A stretch of 5,578 nt of DNA from NCBI GenBank assembly GCA_002509325.1, contig DADO01000150.1, positions 1 through 5,578 of the forward strand, given 5' to 3'. Source of the DNA: Methanosarcina sp. UBA402 (lineage in GTDB: Archaea; Halobacteriota; Methanosarcinia; Methanosarcinales; Methanosarcinaceae). Below are positions 1 through 4,294 of this stretch, in pieces. Every line of letters begins with the position of its first letter. The first letter of the stretch is position 1. The notes below the pieces were generated by a model, which ran no database searches, was not told where the DNA came from, and was given only the letters and a program-made list of their open reading frames with translations. A program made the translations under genes and the position numbers.

Positions 1-42
1 AGGATAATATCATTATGCATATGGGTTACAGGATAATATCAT
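1..42. repeat. 13-bp direct repeat upstream of hpt
   Basis: AGGATAATATCAT occurs at 1-13 and again, identical, at 30-42 (period 29 bp). The first copy touches the window edge, so the repeat may be longer or have further copies outside. It lies 30-60 bp upstream of the best TATA candidate for hpt, so a regulator-binding role is possible but is only inference. Between the copies is a small palindrome, TATGCATA, at 14-21. Confidence 0.6.
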
Positions 43-70
43 GGAATTCTTTATTATCAGGACAGGATTC

Positions 71-79
71 TTTATAATA
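71..79 (+). promoter_or_regulatory. Candidate archaeal TATA box for the hpt-dph2-METTL5 operon
   Basis: TTTATAATA at 71-79 resembles an archaeal TATA box. Transcription would start about 25 bp downstream, near 100-106, giving a leader of about 30 nt before the hpt ATG. A second AT-rich candidate (AATATAAG, 81-88) lies just downstream and cannot be excluded. This is assigned from sequence only. Confidence 0.45.
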
Positions 80-134
80 CAATATAAGTTTTTAATTATG
101 GGAATACCACAACAGCCAAAAAAGAGTTAATACC

Positions 135-707
135 ATGCTTGAAAGACTGAAAAGCTCACTGATTAATTCTCCTGTGATCAAGCGAGGAGAATACAATTAC
201 TTTATCCATCCGATCTCTGATGGCGTACCTTCCATAGACCCCCGCCTGGTTGAAGAAATTTCGGATTATATCCTTACTATTACTGACATTAAGAAAGTTG
301 ATGCTATTGTCACAGTAGAGGCTATGGGTATCCCTGTGGCAAGTGCCCTTTCCCTGAAAACCGGGGTTCCTTTGACCATTATTCGGAAAAGGCCCTATTT
401 CCTTGAAGGGGAAGTGGAACTTTCTCAGAGCACAGGGTATTCAAAAGGAGTTCTTTATATAAACGGGCTCAAAAGAGGGGACAGAGTAATTATTGTGGAT
501 GACGTCATCAGTACTGGCGGAACACTGATGGCACTTGTAAAAGCCCTGAAAACTATGGGTGTAGAAGTTCTTGATGTAATTTCCGTCATCGGGCGAGGGG
601 CTGGATATTTACAACTAAAGGAGCACGGGTTTGAGCCTAAAGTTCTCGTTACAGTCGACGTGAGCGAGAAAGGCGTGGAGATCAAGAATGTCTTTGGGGA
701 TGAATGA
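135..707 (+). CDS. hpt: Hypoxanthine/guanine phosphoribosyltransferase, archaeal type
   Basis: A 190-aa cytoplasmic purine-salvage enzyme that transfers the phosphoribosyl group of PRPP to hypoxanthine or guanine, forming IMP or GMP. The type I PRTase PRPP-binding motif is clear: VIIVDDVISTGGT at residues 118-130, with the acidic pair D122-D123 and the ribose-phosphate loop STGGT. Upstream, VEAMGIPVASAL (61-72) fits the pyrophosphate-binding loop region, followed by the IIRKRPYF segment (82-89). Length and layout fit the archaeal HPRT subfamily rather than bacterial Hpt. The start at ATG 135 is preceded closely by in-frame stops. Its Shine-Dalgarno is weak (GAG at 124-126), in keeping with a short leader. 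The 3' end overlaps dph2 by 20 nt, so the two are very likely cotranscribed and translationally coupled. The substrate preference between hypoxanthine and guanine cannot be read from sequence, and adenine or xanthine PRTase activity is a less likely alternative. Confidence 0.93.
   Translation: MLERLKSSLINSPVIKRGEYNYFIHPISDGVPSIDPRLVEEISDYILTITDIKKVDAIVTVEAMGIPVASALSLKTGVPLTIIRKRPYFLEGEVELSQSTGYSKGVLYINGLKRGDRVIIVDDVISTGGTLMALVKALKTMGVEVLDVISVIGRGAGYLQLKEHGFEPKVLVTVDVSEKGVEIKNVFGDE
677..680 (+). promoter_or_regulatory. Shine-Dalgarno for dph2, inside hpt
   Basis: GGAG at 677-680 lies 7 nt before ATG 688. It favours 688 over the alternative in-frame ATG at 700 as the dph2 start. The second ATG has only a GGGGA run at 696-700, which overlaps it and is too close to serve as a ribosome-binding site. 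Confidence 0.55.
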
Positions 708-1695
708 AGCATTTGACTTAAAGCCTGACTATATCATCAATGTGATAAAAAAAACAGGGGCGAAATTTGTAGGTTTTCAGTTTCCCGAGGGGCTCAAAAG
801 AAAAGGTCCGGAGCTTGCAAAAAAGGTTGAAGAAGCTACCGGTGCTGAAATAATTATTTCAGGAGACCCCTGTTATGGAGCATGTGACCTGGATAGAACT
901 CTGCTAGAGCAAGTTGACATTCTTTTTCATTTCGGGCATGCCGAACTGGAAGATACAAAACTCTCAGAGAAGGTCTATTTCATAGAGACTCGCTCTGCAA
1001 TTGACATTCGACCTATTGTTGAAAAGGCTGTCCCTGAACTTAAAGGGCAGATAATAGGGCTGATTACTACTGTCCAGCACGCCCATAAACTCCCAGATGC
1101 CTGCGCTGTCCTCAAGGCGAATGGAAAAACCTGTGTAATCGGGCGAGGGGATTCCAGGCTTGCATATCCGGGTCAGGTACTCGGCTGCAATTTTTCGGCA
1201 GCAAGGGACGAGGTCTGCAATGAATACCTGTATATAGGAAGCGGAGATTTCCATCCCTTAGGTGTGGCGCTTTCCACAAAAAAACGTGTTCTTGCAGCCG
1301 ATCCTTTTTCCGGAGAAGTTCGTGAGGTAGATTCTTCAAGAATCCTTCGCCAGCGGAGCGCGGTAATTGCAAAGTCTCTGGATGCTGAGGTTTTCGGGAT
1401 AATCGTCTCAAGCAAAAACGGGCAGGAAAGACTGGAGCTTGCCTCCTCTTTGAAAGCGCTTGCGAAGAAGCATGGAAAAGAGGCATATCTGATCCTGATT
1501 GATCTCGTAACTCCTGATCAGCTTCTTCAGTTCAAGGTGGACGCTTTCGTGAATACTGCCTGCCCAAGGCTCGCAATAGATGAAGTAGGACGTTTTCCCT
1601 CTCCCATGCTAACGCCTCAGGAATTTGAGATCGTACTTGGAGAACGGGAATGGGAAAACCTTGTGCTCGATGAAATTACCGAGGAGCCTGTATGA
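688..1695 (+). CDS. dph2: Diphthamide biosynthesis enzyme Dph2 (3-amino-3-carboxypropyl transferase)
   Basis: A 335-aa protein matching the Dph1/Dph2 family. In archaea a Dph2 homodimer uses an unusual [4Fe-4S] radical-SAM chemistry to transfer the 3-amino-3-carboxypropyl group of S-adenosylmethionine to a histidine of translation elongation factor 2, the first step of diphthamide formation. The three cluster cysteines fall in the three family positions: C66 in the YGAC motif (63-66; C62 lies just before it), C167 in LGCNFS (165-170), and C292 in NTACPRLAIDE (289-299). They are spaced as expected for three internal repeats of the fold. There is no classical CX3CX2C radical-SAM motif, which is normal for this family. 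The length is typical. The start at ATG 688 is chosen for its Shine-Dalgarno; ATG 700 would shorten the protein by 4 residues. It overlaps hpt by 20 nt and ends 1 nt before the methyltransferase ATG, so all three genes form one operon. Confidence 0.94.
   Translation: MSLGMNEAFDLKPDYIINVIKKTGAKFVGFQFPEGLKRKGPELAKKVEEATGAEIIISGDPCYGACDLDRTLLEQVDILFHFGHAELEDTKLSEKVYFIETRSAIDIRPIVEKAVPELKGQIIGLITTVQHAHKLPDACAVLKANGKTCVIGRGDSRLAYPGQVLGCNFSAARDEVCNEYLYIGSGDFHPLGVALSTKKRVLAADPFSGEVREVDSSRILRQRSAVIAKSLDAEVFGIIVSSKNGQERLELASSLKALAKKHGKEAYLILIDLVTPDQLLQFKVDAFVNTACPRLAIDEVGRFPSPMLTPQEFEIVLGEREWENLVLDEITEEPV
1681..1686 (+). promoter_or_regulatory. Shine-Dalgarno for the METTL5-like gene, inside dph2
   Basis: GAGGAG at 1681-1686 lies 10 nt before ATG 1697. 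It supports that start rather than in-frame ATGs further upstream inside dph2 (1625, 1670). A third ATG at 1692 is in another frame. Confidence 0.55.
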
Positions 1696-1696
1696 A

Positions 1697-2290
1697 ATGA
1701 AGCAAAGAAAACTTGAGATGCTGCTTGAAGAATTGGAAGGTTTTTCCGATCCTGAACTTGAACTGGAGCAGTACCAGACTCCTCCTCTTCTAGCTGCGGA
1801 AATTCTTCACTTTGCTTATATGCAGGGAGATCTTGAGGACTCGGTTCAGGATCTTGGCTGTGGTACTGGAATCCTTGCAATCGGGGCAAAGCTTCTGGGT
1901 GCAATAAGGGTTGTGGCATATGATACAGATCAAAAAGCCCTTAAGATCGCAAAAAGAAATGCCGAAAAGTTTGGAGTAGATATCGAGTTCGTTTTATCGG
2001 ACATTACTGACATTAAAGAGCACGTAAAAACCACGGTTATGAATCCTCCTTTCGGGGCAAGAGTTAAAGGAAGGGACAGGCCTTTTCTTTCGTCAGCATT
2101 AAGAACAAGTGAAGTAATATATTCAATTCATAACCGTGGAAGCCTTGCTTTTATCCAAAAGTTCATTAAGCCTGCGGTCATTACACATTCCTACGTTGCC
2201 AAATTTCCTATAAAACGAACTTTCGATTTCCATAAAAAAGAAAAAGAAGTTATTGAAGTCGAGATCTATAGAATTACGACCTCTGAATAA
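1697..2290 (+). CDS. METTL5-type SAM-dependent RNA (adenine-N6) methyltransferase
   Basis: A 197-aa Rossmann-fold methyltransferase. Order of elements: an N-terminal helix and LEQYQTPP (23-30), the METTL5-family signature just before the catalytic core; the SAM-binding motif DLGCGTG (52-58) followed by ILAIGAKLLGA (59-69); an acidic ribose-binding stretch AYDTD (74-78); the catalytic motif IV NPPFG (116-120), typical of N6-adenine methylation; and a C-terminal FDFHKKEKE (176-184) matching the FHKK segment of human METTL5. The match to METTL5 runs the whole length. Human METTL5, with TRMT112, makes the single m6A in helix 44 of 18S rRNA, so the equivalent adenosine of archaeal 16S rRNA is the likely target, and a Trm112-like protein encoded elsewhere the likely partner. 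Both are inferences from homology. The start at ATG 1697 is placed by homology (KLEMLLEELEGF begins the family) and by the Shine-Dalgarno. The gene follows the dph2 stop by 1 nt. It is often annotated only as a predicted RNA methylase (COG2263). Confidence 0.9.
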   Translation: MKQRKLEMLLEELEGFSDPELELEQYQTPPLLAAEILHFAYMQGDLEDSVQDLGCGTGILAIGAKLLGAIRVVAYDTDQKALKIAKRNAEKFGVDIEFVLSDITDIKEHVKTTVMNPPFGARVKGRDRPFLSSALRTSEVIYSIHNRGSLAFIQKFIKPAVITHSYVAKFPIKRTFDFHKKEKEVIEVEIYRITTSE

Positions 2291-2293
2291 TTT

Positions 2294-2369
2294 CAGATGC
2301 ATTACCATTCAGATGCATTACCATTCAGATGCATTACCATTCAGATGCATTACCATTCAGATGCATTAC
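2294..2369. repeat. 16-bp tandem array, 4.75 copies
   Basis: The unit CAGATGCATTACCATT is repeated without a mismatch at 2294-2309, 2310-2325, 2326-2341 and 2342-2357, followed by the first 12 bases at 2358-2369. It starts 4 nt after the METTL5-like stop codon. Each unit contains the palindrome ATGCAT, so neighbouring units could pair in RNA through a 6-bp stem. There are no spacers, so it is not a CRISPR array. Perfect identity suggests recent expansion by slippage and a copy number that may vary among strains. Confidence 0.95.
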
Positions 2370-2624
2370 TTACGGTATCAGATATTATTATTTATGGCAT
2401 AGAATATTATAGTGCCAGTATCAGGAATTTACCTCAAAAAGCGGAAGATATCACTGCCTATAAAAAGTATTTCTGTATGTTATTGAACTATACGGAGCGT
2501 CAATAGGGACATAGAGTTGCAGATTATACGAATGTGATATTTGTCCCCCTTTCCTGAGGTTGATTGTCTATCGATTGAATGGCTGCCAGTATACTATATT
2601 AGTGACAGTTGCTGGGACTATAAG

Positions 2625-2632
2625 TTTATATT
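2625..2632 (+). promoter_or_regulatory. Candidate TATA box for csl4-rpoL
   Basis: TTTATATT at 2625-2632 is the TATA-like element nearest to csl4. It would place the transcript start only a few nt before ATG 2663, giving an almost leaderless mRNA and leaving the GAGG at 2655-2658 largely unused. The elements at 2459-2467 or 2594-2602 would give longer leaders. The choice is uncertain. Confidence 0.3.
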
Positions 2633-2662
2633 ACCTATTAATGATAATTTAAATGAGGGATC

Positions 2663-3547
2663 ATGATTAGAATCCGAAAAAGTAAAACTACGAGAAAGAA
2701 ATTGACTGGCCCGAGAGGGGGAAAGCCAGTTGCCGAAAAGGCAGCTCAAGTAAGTCAACCCAGGGAGCAGTCGAGAGACCAATATAAAGGTCAATCAAGA
2801 GACAATTTCAGGGGTCAGTCCAAAGACCAGTTTAAAGGTCAGCCCAGAGGGCAATCCAAGGACCATTTTAGGGGAGATCAGAGTAAGAAAAGAAGGTTCC
2901 CTTACCAGAAAAAAGGCCCAAGAGAAAGGACGAGAATACCTGAGTCCAGAATTCCCACTGAGCCCAAGACCCCCGAAGAAGAGCTTGAAAAAGGAGCTTT
3001 TGTCATACCTGGAGAACTCGTTGGGACTACAGAGGAGTTCAAGTCCGGAGAAGGAACAACTGTGTCTGCCGGAGATATTTATTCTACGGCTACCGGAAAC
3101 GTTTTTATTGACAGAAAAGCGAGAATTGTCATGGTCAGACCAAGCACGATTACTCCGAATATCCTTAAAGTAGGGGACATTATCTATGGAAAAATAACTG
3201 ACGTCCGTGATTCTGGGGCAATGGTGGAAATTGCAGGAATTGAGGGTAAAGAAGACAGAGAAATTGTCAATGTGCGGCTTGGAGACATCCATGTATCAAA
3301 TGTGCGGGACTCTTATGTTAAGAGACTTTCAGATGAGTTCAGACCCTTTGATATTGTTAGGGCCAGAGTTATTGACGTTGACAGAATGCGCTTAGCAACA
3401 GCTGAAGATTCTCTCGGAGTTGTAAAAGCCTACTGCTCAAAATGCAGAGGAGAACTTGTGCTCGAAGGGAAAAAGCTTAAATGTCCTGTCTGCAATATGA
3501 CTGAAATCCGCAAAATCTCAACTGAGTATGGAAAAGGGATCCAGTAA
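2663..3547 (+). CDS. csl4: Exosome RNA-binding subunit Csl4 with long repeat-bearing N-terminal extension
   Basis: A 294-aa exosome cap subunit. Csl4 trimers sit on the Rrp41/Rrp42 ring, bind RNA and feed it to the phosphorolytic core; in archaea Csl4 also contacts DnaG. The C-terminal part is classical: an N-terminal Csl4 domain from about 111-160 (FVIPGELVGTTEEF at 113-126), an S1 RNA-binding domain at about 167-250 (VGDIIYGKITDV, GDIHVSNV), and a zinc ribbon with C258-x2-C261 and C274-x2-C277. Archaeal Csl4 is usually about 180-200 aa, so the first 105-110 residues are extra. They are basic, low-complexity and presumably disordered, with an octapeptide repeat of consensus QS(R/K)D-x-(F/Y)(K/R)G at 36-71. 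No ATG, GTG or TTG in frame falls between codon 15 and the core domain, so the extension is not a start-site artefact. GAGG at 2655-2658, 4 nt before the ATG, is a tight Shine-Dalgarno. The neighbour rpoL lies 67 nt downstream. Confidence 0.93.
   Translation: MIRIRKSKTTRKKLTGPRGGKPVAEKAAQVSQPREQSRDQYKGQSRDNFRGQSKDQFKGQPRGQSKDHFRGDQSKKRRFPYQKKGPRERTRIPESRIPTEPKTPEEELEKGAFVIPGELVGTTEEFKSGEGTTVSAGDIYSTATGNVFIDRKARIVMVRPSTITPNILKVGDIIYGKITDVRDSGAMVEIAGIEGKEDREIVNVRLGDIHVSNVRDSYVKRLSDEFRPFDIVRARVIDVDRMRLATAEDSLGVVKAYCSKCRGELVLEGKKLKCPVCNMTEIRKISTEYGKGIQ
2768..2875 (+). repeat. In-gene 24-bp octapeptide repeat in csl4
   Basis: This codes for residues 36-71 of Csl4: QSRDQYKG, QSRDNFRG, QSKDQFKG, a half unit QPRG, then QSKDHFRG. 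Glutamine, aspartate and glycine are fixed, and Arg/Lys and Phe/Tyr interchange conservatively. Glutamine codons alternate CAG/CAA, serine uses TCG/TCA/TCC and glycine GGT/GGG/GGA. The protein pattern is therefore kept while the DNA has diverged, unlike the identical copies in the intergenic array. Confidence 0.9.
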
Positions 3548-3602
3548 TTTCTTTTTCCTTACGTGTAGATTTCTGCACAACAAATTACAACTCACCATTC
3601 AC

Positions 3603-3609
3603 AGGTGAT
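3603..3609 (+). promoter_or_regulatory. Strong Shine-Dalgarno of rpoL, within a palindrome
   Basis: AGGTGAT at 3603-3609 is a 7-nt match to the anti-Shine-Dalgarno of archaeal 16S rRNA, 5 nt before ATG 3615. It sits in the perfect palindrome GGTGATCACC (3604-3613). A TCACC at 3592-3596 could also pair with GGTGA (3604-3608) across a 7-nt loop. Confidence 0.75.
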
Positions 3610-3614
3610 CACCA

Positions 3615-3893
3615 ATGGAACTGAATATCCTTTCCAAAACAGATAACGAGCTTGAAGTTGAGCTCAAAGGCGAGACACATACCCTTCTCAATATACTTAA
3701 GGAAATCCTGGTAAAAGATGAAAGGGTTGAAGTCGTCTTTTATGACATGAAATACGTGAGCATCAGTGAGCCGATCCTTTATATCAAAACCGATGGTACG
3801 AATCCTATTGAGGTCTTAAAGGATGCTGCTTCAAATGTAATTACTCAGTGTGACGAATTTACCGATGTTTTTAGCAAGGCAGTAAATGCCTGA
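3615..3893 (+). CDS. rpoL: DNA-directed RNA polymerase subunit L (Rpb11-like)
   Basis: A 92-aa subunit of the single archaeal RNA polymerase. RpoL pairs with RpoD (Rpb3-like) in the assembly platform equivalent to the bacterial alpha dimer. The dimerisation helix signature is evident, GETHTLLNILKEILVKDERV (19-38), matching the Rpb11 pattern of acidic-x-HTL-x-N-x-L. It is followed by the strand region ILYIKTDG (54-61) and the helix NPIEVLKDAASNVITQCDEF (63-82). Length is normal for archaeal RpoL. The dipeptide HP that usually follows the A-x-Y strand is absent; the segment reads VVFYDMKYVSISEP (40-53). ATG 3615 is fixed by its strong Shine-Dalgarno. It probably shares a transcript with csl4, although the T-rich stretch after csl4 (3547-3560) could allow partial termination. 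Confidence 0.93.
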   Translation: MELNILSKTDNELEVELKGETHTLLNILKEILVKDERVEVVFYDMKYVSISEPILYIKTDGTNPIEVLKDAASNVITQCDEFTDVFSKAVNA

Positions 3894-3933
3894 GATATTT
3901 GAATATTGGCTGCATAACGTCTTCTCAAAGGCG

Positions 3934-3964
3934 TTTTGCTTTCTTATTCCTGAAAGTCAGGAAT
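3934..3964 (+). terminator. Candidate terminator after rpoL
   Basis: A T-rich tract (TTTTGCTTTCTTATT, 3934-3948) runs into a perfect 8-bp hairpin, ATTCCTGA at 3946-3953 and TCAGGAAT at 3957-3964 with a 3-nt loop, 50-70 nt after the rpoL stop. Archaeal termination depends on oligo-T tracts. The hairpin lies after rather than before the T-rich part, so it may instead protect a 3' end or be unrelated. Confidence 0.35.
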
Positions 3965-4106
3965 CCTTCTAATAGGGCTCCTGACAGTTATTTAGTGAGC
4001 CATTGCTACCTTCAAATCTCAGAAATTTCTGGAATCCTTTTTATAAATTCTGTGCATATCCTGGGTAAACAAGATATCTCAAATGCGGTGATCTATCTGG
4101 AGTAAT

Positions 4107-4142
4107 AGCTGGATAAAATGTACCAGCTGGATAAAATGCACC
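4107..4142. repeat. 18-bp tandem duplication
   Basis: AGCTGGATAAAATGTACC at 4107-4124 is followed directly by AGCTGGATAAAATGCACC at 4125-4142, with one mismatch in 18. Confidence 0.9.
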
Positions 4143-4154
4143 GGTTCTTTTTAG

Positions 4155-4186
4155 TTCAAGGATCGTGTCCTTCAAGGATCGTGTCC
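4155..4186. repeat. 16-bp tandem duplication
   Basis: TTCAAGGATCGTGTCC occurs twice in direct succession at 4155-4170 and 4171-4186 with no mismatch. It begins 12 nt after the 18-bp duplication and shares no sequence with it. Confidence 0.93.
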
Positions 4187-4249
4187 TGTATTTGTAATAA
4201 GTTCATTTGTAATAAATCCTGTATTTATAATAAGTTTATTTGTAATTTA
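4184..4249. repeat. 33-bp tandem duplication with internal sub-repeat
   Basis: Two adjacent 33-bp units, 4184-4216 and 4217-4249, agree at 29 of 33 positions. Each contains two ATTTGTAATAA-like blocks 15 bp apart (4190, 4205, 4223, 4238), so an older 15-bp duplication was itself duplicated. The first 3 bases overlap the end of the preceding 16-bp duplication. Unit 2 carries TTTATAATA where unit 1 has TTTGTAATA. Confidence 0.88.
4224..4232 (+). promoter_or_regulatory. Candidate TATA box for sepCysS
   Basis: TTTATAATA at 4224-4232 is the same 9-mer as the hpt candidate. It lies 62 nt before ATG 4295, compared with 55 nt for hpt. Transcription would begin near 4255, leaving a leader of about 40 nt with the Shine-Dalgarno. 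TTTATAAAT at 4039-4047 is a more distant alternative that would give a leader of roughly 225 nt through all the duplications. Confidence 0.4.
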
Positions 4250-4279
4250 AAAATCATAAACTAGCCTGTAATTAATATT

Positions 4280-4284
4280 GAGGT
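4280..4284 (+). promoter_or_regulatory. Shine-Dalgarno of sepCysS
   Basis: GAGGT at 4280-4284 is 10 nt before ATG 4295. It directly abuts an out-of-frame ATG at 4285 that opens only 7 codons, so 4295 is the usable start. Confidence 0.55.
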
Positions 4285-4294
4285 ATGAAAGAAA

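Larger units (their letters stand above)
2291..2662. other. Non-coding spacer between the METTL5-like gene and csl4
   Basis: 372 bp holding the 16-bp tandem array, then AT-rich sequence with no convincing gene. Several TATA-like elements are present: TATAAAAAG at 2459-2467, CTATATTAG at 2594-2602 and TTTATATT at 2625-2632. A weak inverted pair, GGGACA (2506-2511) with TGTCCC (2542-2547), is separated by 30 nt. The 9-mer TGCCAGTAT occurs at 2413-2421 and 2584-2592. I see no tRNA or clear structured RNA. The spacer probably separates two transcription units. Confidence 0.7.
3894..4294. other. Non-coding spacer between rpoL and sepCysS
   Basis: About 400 bp with no convincing gene on either strand. 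It holds, in order, a T-rich stretch with a hairpin (3934-3964), a palindrome at 4020-4031, an AT-rich TTTATAAAT at 4039-4047, and three consecutive tandem duplications (4107-4249) running into the sepCysS promoter and Shine-Dalgarno. The 9-mer GGAATCCTT occurs at both 3960-3968 and 4031-4039. No tRNA, box C/D or other RNA gene was recognised by eye. Confidence 0.7.

Noticed and set aside
1112..1486. 124-aa antisense frame within dph2
   Set aside because: Opposite conserved Dph2 sequence including the C167 region; composition is that of a reverse-frame artefact.
1625..1696. Longer N-terminus for the METTL5-like protein
   Set aside because: The extra 24 residues are out-of-frame dph2 sequence, family homology begins at KLEMLLEELEGF, and the Shine-Dalgarno fits ATG 1697.
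2294..2369. CRISPR array
   Set aside because: The copies are directly adjacent with no spacers, the unit is too short, and no cas gene is nearby.
2297..2506. 69-aa open frame running through the 16-bp tandem array
   Set aside because: Its first third is just the translated repeat (MHYHSDALPFRCITIQ unit), it has no Shine-Dalgarno, and the rest shows no recognisable protein.
2505..2550. Insertion-sequence remnant bounded by GGGACA and TGTCCC
   Set aside because: The inverted match is only 6 bp, there is no target duplication or transposase fragment, and such pairs arise by chance.
2795..3292. 165-aa antisense frame within csl4
   Set aside because: It lies opposite well-conserved Csl4 domains, has no recognisable product and no promoter context; a shadow of the coding strand.
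3899..4105. 68-aa open frame after rpoL
   Set aside because: It begins at TTG without a ribosome-binding site, covers two inverted repeats and resembles no protein; likely chance.
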